Source: Sanyastnella coralliicola
GTDB lineage: Bacteria > Bacteroidota > Bacteroidia > Flavobacteriales_D > Sanyastnellaceae
Reading direction: 5' to 3'
Length of the DNA stretch: 64,000 bases
NCBI RefSeq assembly: GCF_030845195.1
Contig: NZ_CP132543.1
Span: forward strand, 2,931,501-2,995,500
The translations under genes and the position numbers were made by a program. Position 1 is the stretch's first letter. Every line of letters begins with the position of its first letter. The notes under the pieces are model-generated. The model saw only the letters and a list, made by a program, of their open reading frames with translations, made no database searches and was not told where the DNA came from. Of the stretch, positions 25,034 to 35,462 are shown in pieces.

Positions 25034-27151
25034 ATGCCTAGAACATTCAAATTCATAGGAGTCTTCATCGTCTTTTGCTTTGGCGTCAATGCGTTATCAG
25101 CGCAGCTAGACCCTCCGAGCTTTGATTGTATTTCTGTAGGTATCGATGGTTCCGTCACACTTTCTTGGACAGAACCCAATGATCCTCTCAACGAGTTTAC
25201 AGCATACACCGTTTACAGCTACGATGTAGGCACAGATACAGAAACACTCGTTTCGACAATTGGCAACTATGCCACTACAAATATGATCGTTCCTGGAGTC
25301 GATGGAAACATTGCTCAAACCTGTTATTTCCTCCAGACCACATCTAACGACGGAAACAACCAAACGTCGGTTAGTTCCGATACACTGTGCTCCATGCTAC
25401 TTTCAGCTGTTCCAGGTCTTGTTCCCGGAACAGTGGAATTAAACTGGAACTACCCTCAGGCACTAGATCCAGCCCTTTTTCCAGGAGACTTTACTGTTTT
25501 CATGGAATATCCAGTAGGTGAATGGAATATCATTGCGGAATTCCCTGCTAGCTTGACGAACAGCTACACTTATGAAGTAACTGCCTGCACCGCAGATTTG
25601 AACTTTCAGATTCGCTACAGCGATGGTGGTCCTTGCGATCACTTCTCAAATATTTCAGGCGGAACTTTCCAGGATCAAATTGATCCTCCAGCGCCGGTTA
25701 TCACCAGCGTTTCAGTTGACAGTCTTACGAATGATGCTTCCATTTCATGGAGCATTCCCCCAGTGATTGATGTGGGTGGATACATTCTCTACGAATGTAT
25801 TCCTGGTTTGAACCCCATGCCTTTGGATACCATCTTCGACCCAAACATCACCACGTGGGTAAACCCGAACTCTGATGCCAATCTCGGACCAGAACAATAC
25901 AACATCGCCGCATTTGATGATTGTTTGACCAACTTCGGAGAACCAGACCCAGGGGCTGCGAATCTTGATTGTGTAAGCTCTATCTACCTCACACACACTT
26001 GGCAAAGCTGCACAGATGTAGTCAACCTCGTGTGGACTGCATACCAAGGATGGAATACGGGTGTTGCGTACTACGAAGTATATGCAGCTGAAGAACCAGA
26101 TCCAGGTAGTGGGGTTTTCAACCCTTCGGTACTATTGGCAACACTTCCAGGAACCGACAACACATACGTGCATGAAGGAGCCACTTTGGGGAGCTCCTAC
26201 CGTTACCGAGTTCGCGCCTTCTCTAATGATCTGATCAATAACGCCGCTTCAAATAACCGAACGGCTACCCTGGCTTATCCAGATTCTCCGGATCAAACAA
26301 GAATTGGACGTGCTTCTGTGAATGGTCCGAATGAAATTGAAGTGCTTGCAGATCTTGACGCTACCGTGGCAACGCCGCATACCTATGTTCTTGAACGTTT
26401 GAATCCAATCTTCAACGAATTCGAAGAAATCGATTCTCAAGACGCGGTCGCTTCTCCTCAAATCACCTTCGTTGACACTGACGTTGACACAGGAGAAAGA
26501 AGCTATACATACAGAATCAAGGTACTGAACAACTGTGGTGATGTGGTAGACTCAACCAATATCGGTAAGACCATTCTTTTAGATGGTTTGGCGAATACAG
26601 ATCAACTCGTCAACACACTTATTTGGAGTCACTACGAAGACTGGCAAGAAGGTGTTGATCAGTATCAGATCACACGAACAATCGACGGAGGTCCGGTGGA
26701 GATTCTGGGATCTGTGCCAGGCTCAGTCAACTTCTTCGAAGACGACGTAAGCGACCTGCTTTACACCGAAGGAGAATTTTGTTACCAAATCTTCGCTAGT
26801 GAGATCCCTGGTGGAGTTTTCTTACCTGAAGGGTCGATCAGTAATGAGCTCTGTATCACGCAGGAGCCAGTTATCTGGATTCCAAATGCTTTTGTTGTAG
26901 ATGGATTCAACAAAGAGTTCCGCCCAGTGATTTCTTTTGCTGACTTCGACAACTATCGCATGCAGATATACAGCCGTTGGGGTAACCTCATCTTCGAAAC
27001 CGATCAAATCGAAGAAGCATGGGATGGCACCTACCGCGGAGAATTCGTCCGCGAAGGCATGTACGCCTACTACATTTCTGTAGCTGATGGTGCCGGTAGA
27101 CTCTACGAAAGAAGAGGAACCGTAGTCATGCTTAAGGCATCCGAAGACTAG
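25034..27151 (+). CDS. Secreted protein with fibronectin-like repeats and gliding-motility C-terminal domain (T9SS type B sorting)
   Basis: 705 residues from ATG 25034. Signal peptide RTFKFIGVFIVFCFGVNALS followed by an AQ cleavage site. Several Fn3-like beta domains follow, recognisable from repeated W-x-x-Y/Y-x-V/Y-R-x-x patterns (for example SYRYRVRAFSND). The last 90 residues (IPNAFVVDGFNKEFRPV, MQIYSRWGNLIFETDQI, AWDGTYRGEFVREGMYAYYI) are the gliding motility-associated C-terminal domain, which directs export by the T9SS. It is probably a cell-surface adhesin or scaffold; no catalytic domain is evident. Confidence 0.88.
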   Translation: MPRTFKFIGVFIVFCFGVNALSAQLDPPSFDCISVGIDGSVTLSWTEPNDPLNEFTAYTVYSYDVGTDTETLVSTIGNYATTNMIVPGVDGNIAQTCYFLQTTSNDGNNQTSVSSDTLCSMLLSAVPGLVPGTVELNWNYPQALDPALFPGDFTVFMEYPVGEWNIIAEFPASLTNSYTYEVTACTADLNFQIRYSDGGPCDHFSNISGGTFQDQIDPPAPVITSVSVDSLTNDASISWSIPPVIDVGGYILYECIPGLNPMPLDTIFDPNITTWVNPNSDANLGPEQYNIAAFDDCLTNFGEPDPGAANLDCVSSIYLTHTWQSCTDVVNLVWTAYQGWNTGVAYYEVYAAEEPDPGSGVFNPSVLLATLPGTDNTYVHEGATLGSSYRYRVRAFSNDLINNAASNNRTATLAYPDSPDQTRIGRASVNGPNEIEVLADLDATVATPHTYVLERLNPIFNEFEEIDSQDAVASPQITFVDTDVDTGERSYTYRIKVLNNCGDVVDSTNIGKTILLDGLANTDQLVNTLIWSHYEDWQEGVDQYQITRTIDGGPVEILGSVPGSVNFFEDDVSDLLYTEGEFCYQIFASEIPGGVFLPEGSISNELCITQEPVIWIPNAFVVDGFNKEFRPVISFADFDNYRMQIYSRWGNLIFETDQIEEAWDGTYRGEFVREGMYAYYISVADGAGRLYERRGTVVMLKASED

Positions 27152-27159
27152 CGAGTTAG

Positions 27160-28701
<1,542 letters not shown>

Positions 28702-28718
28702 GCTTACCTGAGAATCCG

Positions 28719-28726
28719 TACTTTTG
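28719..28726 (+). promoter_or_regulatory. -7 box TACTTTTG for the parvulin operon
   Basis: TAnnTTTG match 28 bases before ATG 28755; predicted transcription start near 28730. It would drive the three-gene chaperone operon that ends at 32927. Confidence 0.5.
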
Positions 28727-28754
28727 CGCTCCAACCAAATAATGCTTTCTGATC

Positions 28755-30719
28755 ATGACTAGATCAACAATTGTTTTTTCTCTCCTATTCAGTGTACTAC
28801 TTAGCTTTTCCGCGCTAGCGCAGAACGGCGACCAAATTGTACTAACTGTTGAGGACGAACAAGTAACACTGTCCGACTTTGAAGCAATCTTCATGAAGAA
28901 TAACCGTGACTCTGTGATCACTCAAGCATCACTAGATGAGTACATGGAACTCTTCATCAATTTCAAGCTGAAAGTAAGAGAAGCAGTTGAAGAAGGTTTG
29001 GATACAAATGCTGCATTCCAGCGCGAACTACAAGGTTACCGCAAGCAGCTTTCTCGTCCTTACTTGATTGACAATGAGCTTTTGGACGAATTGGTTCAGG
29101 AAGCGTTCGAGCGCAAGTCGCAAGAAGTAAACGCAAGCCACATTCTTATTAAGTGTGACCAAAATGCGACTCCGGAAGATACCTTGAAGGCGTACAACCG
29201 CATCATGGAATTGCGTAAGCGTATTGAAGGTGGAGAAGATTTTGCGGCGGTTGCAACCTCAAAAGGAGGTTCGGAAGACCCAAGTGTTCGTGAAAACGAA
29301 GGTAACCTTGGTTGGTTCACAGCGTTCCAAATGGTATTTCCATTCGAAAATGCTGCCTACACTACAGAGGTAGGAAAAGTAAGTCAACCAGTGCGTACAC
29401 GTTATGGATACCACATTCTAAAGGTGCACGACAAGCGTGATGCACGCGGAGAAATTCGCGTAGCGCACATCATGGTTCGTCACAAAGACAAGAACGACGT
29501 TCAAGCAAAACAAGAAGCAGAGAACAAAGCACGTGAGATTCACAAGATGCTTCAAGAAGGATCTGATTTCGGTGAGCTAGCAATGCGCTTTTCGCAAGAT
29601 GCAAGTACATCACGCAATGGCGGTGAGCTTCCTTGGTTCGGAACAGGTAAGATGGTTGAAGAGTTCGAAGATGCAGCTTTCGCATTGAAAGAAGACGGAC
29701 AAATCAGCGAACCTGTAGAGACGACTTATGGATGGCACATCATCAAGCGACTAGAATACCGTGGAGTGCCTGATTTCGCTTCGCAAGAGTCAGACATTCG
29801 CAAGCGTGTGAGCCGCGATTCTCGTGCCGAGCTTACAAAGCAGAGTTTCATCAATAAGTTGAAAGCTGAGTACGGTGTAAATCCAATCACCAAGTCACTA
29901 AAAGACATCTACAAAGCAGCAGATGACGATAGTGCTTTTGTTGGAAGCAACGGAATCAAGGTGAAGAAAATGAAGAAGCTCAGCAAAGAGCTATTCTCTA
30001 TTGATGGAAACGTATATACAGCGAAAGACTTCTACGAACACTTGAATACTTCGAAGATTCGTCGTCGTGATATGACCGGACGTGAGATCGTAGATAGCGA
30101 GTTGAATAAGTACATCGAGCGTGAGCTGATGAGCTACGAAGACAGCCAACTTGAGCGCAAGTACAATGACTTCCGTTTGTTGATGAACGAATATCACGAT
30201 GGTATCCTTCTATTCGAACTGACAGATCGTAAAGTGTGGTCGAAAGCAGTAAAAGACACTACTGGTCTTGAGGCATTCTACGAAGCAAACAAGATGAACT
30301 TCATGTGGGAAGAACGCGTGAATGGAACCATCTTCACTTGCGCTGACAAGAAGATTGCAAAGTCAGTTCGCAAGATGCTAAAGCGCGGAAAAACACTTGT
30401 TGAAATCAAAGACGAGCTTAACAAGACATCTTCACTCAACTTGAGCCTGGAAGAAGGTACTTGGGAACGTTCTGATAAAGCAGAACTTTTTGCGAAAGCC
30501 GAGCTAGTTTCAGGCGAAATCGCAGAAGTTGAAATGAACGGTCAAATCGTTTTGATCCAAGTCAACGAACTCATTGCTCCAACTCCTAAGGCACTGAACG
30601 AAGCACGTGGTATGATCACTGCTGAGTACCAGAACAGCCTTGAGCAACAGTGGATCGAAGAGCTTCGTGCTAAGTACAGCTACCAAGTTAATCGCGAGGT
30701 ACTTTACATGATCAAATGA
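28755..30719 (+). CDS. Periplasmic peptidyl-prolyl isomerase with two parvulin domains
   Basis: 654 residues. Signal peptide (IVFSLLFSVLLSFSALAQ), then a SurA/PrsA-like N-terminal helical region. Two parvulin (rotamase) domains follow: NASHILIKCDQ to YGYHILKVHDKR (about 130-240) and VAHIMVRHKDK to YGWHIIKRLEY (about 238-335). The remaining 320 residues are helical and charged, without a known motif, and form a chaperone-like tail. It likely assists folding of outer-membrane and T9SS-exported proteins. The stop overlaps the next start by 4 bases. A CGCTAGCGCGGAA word on the reverse strand lies at 28808 inside the signal-peptide codons. Confidence 0.88.
   Translation: MTRSTIVFSLLFSVLLSFSALAQNGDQIVLTVEDEQVTLSDFEAIFMKNNRDSVITQASLDEYMELFINFKLKVREAVEEGLDTNAAFQRELQGYRKQLSRPYLIDNELLDELVQEAFERKSQEVNASHILIKCDQNATPEDTLKAYNRIMELRKRIEGGEDFAAVATSKGGSEDPSVRENEGNLGWFTAFQMVFPFENAAYTTEVGKVSQPVRTRYGYHILKVHDKRDARGEIRVAHIMVRHKDKNDVQAKQEAENKAREIHKMLQEGSDFGELAMRFSQDASTSRNGGELPWFGTGKMVEEFEDAAFALKEDGQISEPVETTYGWHIIKRLEYRGVPDFASQESDIRKRVSRDSRAELTKQSFINKLKAEYGVNPITKSLKDIYKAADDDSAFVGSNGIKVKKMKKLSKELFSIDGNVYTAKDFYEHLNTSKIRRRDMTGREIVDSELNKYIERELMSYEDSQLERKYNDFRLLMNEYHDGILLFELTDRKVWSKAVKDTTGLEAFYEANKMNFMWEERVNGTIFTCADKKIAKSVRKMLKRGKTLVEIKDELNKTSSLNLSLEEGTWERSDKAELFAKAELVSGEIAEVEMNGQIVLIQVNELIAPTPKALNEARGMITAEYQNSLEQQWIEELRAKYSYQVNREVLYMIK
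28808..28820 (-). repeat. 13-bp word CGCTAGCGCGGAA
   Basis: Reverse-strand copy inside the signal-peptide codons of the parvulin gene; codons read F-S-A-L-A-Q. Confidence 0.85.
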
Positions 30720-31579
30720 TCAGATACGCGCTGATCGCCTGTTCCATATTATTTCTTGCCTGCCAACCGAAGGAGGAAGCCTCAACTGAACATGTAGTTG
30801 ATGGTGTGGCTCGTGCCTACGACAAAACATTGACGTGGGAAGAGCTGAGTGCCATTATCCCTGATCAATCGAGTGAAGAAGACAGCATTATGTTGGCCGA
30901 GCGCTACATCAATGATTGGCTCAAGCTTCAGGTCATGCTTCACACAGCTGAAACCAATCTTCCCGAAGAAGAAAAGAAGTTTGAGCAAGAGCTCGAGAAT
31001 TACCGGAATACGCTGCTCACCTATGCGTATGAAAACACCTTTGTTCAGCAACGACTAGACACAAACCTCACGGAAGCAGAGGTCAACGCCTACTACGAAC
31101 AGAACCAAGAGATCTTCAGTCTTAATGACTACATCGTCAAGGTCAAGTTCTGTATTCTGGCAAAAGACACTCCCAAACTCAAACGTTTTCGCAAGCTCTT
31201 TGAGAGTGAAGAATCAGAAGATTTGGTAAAACTTGAGCAGTTCTGCGTTGATTATGGCGCGAGCTATTACGTGGATGTGGAAGAATGGATGTACTTTGAA
31301 GACCTTTTACAGCAAGTACCCCTAGAAGTCTATAATGTAGAGAGCTTTTTGAAGAAAAAGCCTTCGACCGAATTCGAGAAAAGTGACAAAATGTACTTCG
31401 TATCCGTCTTAGACTATAAGTTGAAAGATGGCGTTTCTCCGATAGACCTTGTTGAAGATCAAATTCGCAACCTGATCATCAACAAACGGAAGAAGGAATT
31501 ACTGACCAACATGCGCGAGCAGTTGTACAAAGATGCCCTAGCGAGAAACGAGGTCGAAAAAATGACAGACAATGAATAA
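30716..31579 (+). CDS. Putative lipoprotein, SurA-like chaperone without PPIase domain
   Basis: 287 residues. The N-terminus IRYALIACSILFLACQPKEE has a lipobox (LFLAC, Cys16). The rest is helical with SurA/PpiC-like features: LAERYINDWLKLQVMLHTAE followed by ENTFVQQRLDTNLTEAEVNAYYEQN, the pattern before the rotamase domain in SurA. No parvulin catalytic strands follow; instead a mixed 150-residue C-terminal part. It is embedded between two SurA-like genes (4-base overlap upstream, 8-base overlap downstream), so a shared outer-membrane biogenesis role is likely. Confidence 0.8.
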   Translation: MIRYALIACSILFLACQPKEEASTEHVVDGVARAYDKTLTWEELSAIIPDQSSEEDSIMLAERYINDWLKLQVMLHTAETNLPEEEKKFEQELENYRNTLLTYAYENTFVQQRLDTNLTEAEVNAYYEQNQEIFSLNDYIVKVKFCILAKDTPKLKRFRKLFESEESEDLVKLEQFCVDYGASYYVDVEEWMYFEDLLQQVPLEVYNVESFLKKKPSTEFEKSDKMYFVSVLDYKLKDGVSPIDLVEDQIRNLIINKRKKELLTNMREQLYKDALARNEVEKMTDNE

Positions 31580-32927
31580 GACAGCGTTGCTTATAACGAT
31601 TAGCCTACTTTGGAGCGTTGCCGCTTTTGCGCAGCCTCAGGGTGAAATCATTGATCGTATTATCGGAGTAGTCGGGAACGAAATCGTTCTTCAGAGTGAT
31701 CTTGAAAATGATCTCCTTCAACAAAGACTCCAGGGAGTTGACCCAGATGGAGATTCTCGTTGCGTGTCTATTGAGGGTCTATTGTTCTCTCGCCTTTTGT
31801 TACACCAATCACGCTTAGATAGTTTGGTAGTCACGGAACAGCAGATCCAATCAGAAATCGAAAAGCGTCTTGCTTACTACATGCAGCTTTTTGGTTCCGT
31901 GGAAGCCTTTGAGGCTGAATACAGGAAATCTGTGGCGCAATGGCGTGATGAATTCCGTGAACCAATTGAAGAGCAGCTGCTGATTCAGCAGATGCAGTAC
32001 CAGCTTCAAAGCCGAGTTACTGCTACTCCAAAACAGGTGAAAGAGTACTTCGATAACATGCCTACAGACAGTATCCCACTGATCAGTGAGCAGGTTGAAT
32101 ACAGTATGATCATTATTGAGCCGGCACCTACCCCGCAGGAGGTCGCTGCTAAACGAAATCAAGCAGATTCTGTTCGTGCACTTGTAGCCGACGGTAAAAT
32201 GCGTTTCAACCTGGCGGCAAGCCGATTCTCTGATGATCCAGGATCGAAGTACAAGGGAGGTTGCTATCAGAACATCAGCAAAGGTGCGTTCGTACCGGCA
32301 TTTGAAGAAATGGTGTACTCAACAGAGCTCGAGCAGCTCTCACCGGTTTTCGAGACTGAATTTGGATTCCACTTCCTGAAGCCAACCGATAAGCGCGGAC
32401 AAGTATTTAGCTGTTGTCACGTGTTGTTCTCCCCTACAGTGAGTGATGATGCCTTGGTTTATACAGAGGGAAAGATTGATAGTATCGCAACGGCCATTCG
32501 CGCTGACTCATTGACATTTGAGCAAGCAGCTATTCGCTTCTCAACAAATGAAGACACGCGAAATCAAGGTGGGCGTGTAGCCAACTTCCGTGTTGGGGGT
32601 ATGAAGCATGGTGTGGATGAATTGGATCGAAATGTATTCCTCGTACTTGACAAGCTAGAAGTAGGTGAAGTATCTGAACCTATCTTGATTCAATCACCAG
32701 GAGGAAACCCGCAATACGCGATCTACAAACTTGATTCACGACTGGCAGCTCACCAGGCGAACCTCAAAGACGATTACCTGTTGTTCAAGCAGGAAGCAGA
32801 GGCTGACATGCAGGAAACTGCAGTTGACAAATGGATTGAGAAACGTTTACGCTCGACCTTCGTTAAACTGAATCCTGATTATAAAGATTGTGAATTCCGC
32901 TTCATGTGGATTAAAGGTGACTCATAA
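31572..32927 (+). CDS. surA: SurA-like periplasmic peptidyl-prolyl isomerase
   Basis: 451 residues. Signal peptide ending AAFAQ, then IIDRIIGVVGNEIVLQSDLE, the SurA N-terminal motif. The SurA core helices run to about 170. A first parvulin-like domain runs from VEYSMIIIEPAPT to FGFHFLKPTDKRG (about 175-275), and a second, more degenerate one from FSCCHVLFSPTVS to YAIYKLDSRL. Its role is chaperoning outer-membrane beta-barrels through the periplasm. It follows two related genes in the same operon. The Cys-Cys pair in the second domain (FSCCHVL) is unusual. Confidence 0.88.
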   Translation: MNKTALLITISLLWSVAAFAQPQGEIIDRIIGVVGNEIVLQSDLENDLLQQRLQGVDPDGDSRCVSIEGLLFSRLLLHQSRLDSLVVTEQQIQSEIEKRLAYYMQLFGSVEAFEAEYRKSVAQWRDEFREPIEEQLLIQQMQYQLQSRVTATPKQVKEYFDNMPTDSIPLISEQVEYSMIIIEPAPTPQEVAAKRNQADSVRALVADGKMRFNLAASRFSDDPGSKYKGGCYQNISKGAFVPAFEEMVYSTELEQLSPVFETEFGFHFLKPTDKRGQVFSCCHVLFSPTVSDDALVYTEGKIDSIATAIRADSLTFEQAAIRFSTNEDTRNQGGRVANFRVGGMKHGVDELDRNVFLVLDKLEVGEVSEPILIQSPGGNPQYAIYKLDSRLAAHQANLKDDYLLFKQEAEADMQETAVDKWIEKRLRSTFVKLNPDYKDCEFRFMWIKGDS

Positions 32928-32973
32928 GGATTGACTTTTCCTTATTTTCGTCACTCTTGAACGAAAAGAAGAC

Positions 32974-33945
32974 ATGGCTGTACCAAATTATAAGTCTGAC
33001 GCAGAGGCGCTAGACCACCTAAGAGAAGACTACCACAAATTGACCAAAGAGATCGGCAAAGTGATCGTTGGTCAGGAAGACGTTATCAAGGAAGTCATCA
33101 TTTCGATCTTCGGTAACGGACACTGTCTACTTGTTGGTGTGCCTGGACTGGCAAAGACACTTTTGGTCAACACCATCTCTGAAGCACTCGGTCTTTCATT
33201 CAACCGTATTCAGTTCACACCTGACTTGATGCCATCTGACATCGTCGGTTCTGAGATTTTGGATGAGAACCGTCAGTTCCGTTTCGTCAAAGGACCTTTG
33301 TTCTCGAACATCATTCTGGCAGATGAGATTAACCGTACGCCACCTAAAACTCAGGCAGCTTTGCTTGAGGCAATGCAGGAGCGTGCTGTAACAGCTGCCG
33401 GACAGCGATACCCACTCCCTTCTCCGTTCTTCGTACTTGCAACGCAAAACCCGATTGAACAAGAAGGAACCTACCCGCTTCCTGAAGCACAGCTTGACCG
33501 TTTCATGTTCAACATTTGGGTAGACTACCCAACATATGAGGAAGAGCTTAGCGTCGTGAAGAACACTACAGGTGGCGGTGTTGCCAAAGTAGAGTCAGTG
33601 ATCGATGCAGAACAGATTCTGTTCTTCCAGAACTTGATTCGAAAGATGCCAGTTGCTGACAACGTTATTGAGTACGCTGTGAAGCTTGTGGGTAAGACAC
33701 GCCCTGGACGTGACATGGCACCTGACATGGTCAACAACTTCCTGAGCTGGGGTGCTGGTCCTCGTGCATCACAGTACCTCATTATTGGTGCGAAGTGTCA
33801 TGCTGCATTGAATGGTAAGTACTCTCCAGACATTGAAGATGTTCAGGCGGTAGCGCTTCCAATTCTACGTCATCGTGTAGTTCGTAACTACAAAGCCGAA
33901 GCTGAGGGCTACACTGTAGAGCGCATCGTTAAAGAGCTCTTCTAA
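32974..33945 (+). CDS. MoxR-family AAA+ ATPase
   Basis: 323 residues, normal for MoxR. Walker A GVPGLAKTLLVN at about 55-66, Walker B IILADEINRTPPKTQAALLEAMQE with the second acidic residue, sensor 1 region VLATQNPIEQEGTYPLPEAQ and LPILRHRVVRNY near the C-terminus. MoxR ATPases act as chaperones that activate partner VWA or DUF58 proteins, but no such partner follows: the next genes are on the opposite strand and overlap its stop by 4 bases. A partner must be encoded elsewhere. Confidence 0.93.
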   Translation: MAVPNYKSDAEALDHLREDYHKLTKEIGKVIVGQEDVIKEVIISIFGNGHCLLVGVPGLAKTLLVNTISEALGLSFNRIQFTPDLMPSDIVGSEILDENRQFRFVKGPLFSNIILADEINRTPPKTQAALLEAMQERAVTAAGQRYPLPSPFFVLATQNPIEQEGTYPLPEAQLDRFMFNIWVDYPTYEEELSVVKNTTGGGVAKVESVIDAEQILFFQNLIRKMPVADNVIEYAVKLVGKTRPGRDMAPDMVNNFLSWGAGPRASQYLIIGAKCHAALNGKYSPDIEDVQAVALPILRHRVVRNYKAEAEGYTVERIVKELF

Positions 33946-34793
33946 GCTTTCAATCGAAGTTTCTTCACCACTTTCTCAGCGGTCTCTTCACTCATGAACA
34001 GACTGTAACCAACAATCATTGCCAAACCGAATTCTGGCAATCGCATTCCTATGCCTATAAAGGCGTGGAAAAGGATTCCTGCAATGAATAATGGCGTCTT
34101 AATTTTCTTGAACCAAACCAAGATCGGGAACACGAGCTGGTAGATGACCCCGAAGTAAGTCAGCGCCGTTAAAACACCCTTCATCGGCTTCATCAATTCT
34201 AGCAACCAGGGCCGTGTGAAATGATCCAAGTGTAAGGCATACCATAGCGAAGATCCATTCAACCACGTTTGACCCGTTAGCTTATAGCCTCCAGCAATCG
34301 AGTAAACCAGCAGGAACTGCACCCGACAAGCCCAGAATGCGATATTCGAAAAGATCGCATCTAGTGGACCCCCTCCTTTTCTTCCAAAAAACATCAAGAA
34401 GAAAGAGAATACATTAAAGAGTAAGAAAGACGAATTGAAGGCTGGAACACAGGCGTAGTACAAAAGCCAAGACAAGAAGAACACTACCATTCGAACGAGT
34501 CTTCCGCCAATTCCAACAACCGCCAAAGCAATCGCGATGATGTAGGTATAAAAAGCTGGGATGGCCAAGGCACGCTGATGGTCAAGCAGGTAAGCAAAGT
34601 TGATGGTCACACTTTGCTCCGGATGAAAACTCATGATCATCGAATACTCACCCCACATCTGATGACGAATGGGGAAAAAGTACAAGGCGTTGAAAAACAT
34701 CCAAGCATAGGCTAAGAAGCGGAAGAGGCGCATCACATTCGGATGGCGAATCTCGCTCAGTAGCTCAGTATATCGAATCGCTAGCTCTTTCAT
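33942..34793 (-). CDS. HTTM-domain-like integral membrane protein
   Basis: 283 residues, mostly hydrophobic, with about seven or eight predicted helices and loops rich in His and Trp (FFPIRHQMWGEYSM, WLNGSSLWYALHLDHFTRPW). Features such as YSIAGGYKLTGQTWLNGSS and ILFHAFIGIGMRLPEFG resemble HTTM proteins, the family that includes vitamin K-dependent gamma-carboxylase-like membrane proteins. Catalytic activity is unproven. It is co-transcribed with the preceding DUF5819-like gene (4-base overlap), a pairing typical for HTTM proteins. Its 3' end overlaps that of the MoxR gene tail to tail by 4 bases. Confidence 0.78.
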   Translation of the reverse strand: MKELAIRYTELLSEIRHPNVMRLFRFLAYAWMFFNALYFFPIRHQMWGEYSMIMSFHPEQSVTINFAYLLDHQRALAIPAFYTYIIAIALAVVGIGGRLVRMVVFFLSWLLYYACVPAFNSSFLLFNVFSFFLMFFGRKGGGPLDAIFSNIAFWACRVQFLLVYSIAGGYKLTGQTWLNGSSLWYALHLDHFTRPWLLELMKPMKGVLTALTYFGVIYQLVFPILVWFKKIKTPLFIAGILFHAFIGIGMRLPEFGLAMIVGYSLFMSEETAEKVVKKLRLKA

Positions 34794-35368
34794 TGCTTGA
34801 ATCGATATACAGGAAATTGAAAGCTGACATCCTCCTTCTTCTCACTCCCGTCAAACGGAGGAGTGCGATGAAGATTTAAACGCAACTGCACTGAATCTGG
34901 TCGAGACAAGTAAATCGACTCATGCCTGCGCACTGCATAGTACAAGACACGCTGATATGGCGCGTCGTCTACAATCAGATCAAAATTGACCGTTGAATCA
35001 GGATTGTAGGTCAAATTGCTTCGCATGTCATTCGCCAAATACAACTCCATTTTCTGAATGATGTATTCGACGCGCGGGTGAGATGAAATACCTGGCAGGT
35101 CTTCTGCGTTGGTCCAGGCATTCCACTTCCCTTCCTCCGGGAAACGGTATTCGAGTGAATACTGCACGGCGGGCACATCAGGTGCAAACAACTTCCAGCC
35201 TTGGTGAAAGAACGGCGTCATATACTGGTTCGACACTTCCTTAACGGTGCCCGGGACCTTGAGCTCAGGAATTGAATAAACAAGGGTATTCACGAAATGG
35301 AATAAGGCGAATGCCGTTCCGGCGAGTGCCGAAAAAATAAGCCACGGTGAAAGCTTCTTCTTTTCCAT
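34790..35368 (-). CDS. DUF5819-like single-pass membrane protein
   Basis: About 192 residues from ATG 35368; a TTG at 35416 would add 16 residues. One N-terminal transmembrane segment (LIFSALAGTAFALFHFVNTL) precedes an extracytoplasmic domain with YMTPFFHQGWKLFAPDVP, the aromatic motif typical of DUF5819 proteins. The domain ends FQFPVYRFKQ. It is transcribed divergently from the fumarylacetoacetase gene and couples to the HTTM-like gene by a 4-base overlap. Function unknown; the pair is probably one membrane complex. Confidence 0.75.
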   Translation of the reverse strand: MEKKKLSPWLIFSALAGTAFALFHFVNTLVYSIPELKVPGTVKEVSNQYMTPFFHQGWKLFAPDVPAVQYSLEYRFPEEGKWNAWTNAEDLPGISSHPRVEYIIQKMELYLANDMRSNLTYNPDSTVNFDLIVDDAPYQRVLYYAVRRHESIYLSRPDSVQLRLNLHRTPPFDGSEKKEDVSFQFPVYRFKQ

Positions 35369-35435
35369 TCTGGCGAAAGTTATCAAAGCCTTCCTTTCCT
35401 CCTCACTTGAAAGCAAAAAATGTGAGGTTGATTGC

Positions 35436-35443
35436 TACATTTG
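35436..35443 (+). promoter_or_regulatory. -7 box TACATTTG for fumarylacetoacetase
   Basis: Perfect TAnnTTTG match in the divergent intergenic region, 19 bases before ATG 35463; predicted transcription start near 35447. Confidence 0.55.
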
Positions 35444-35462
35444 CAGTCAAAGCTTACCTGTA

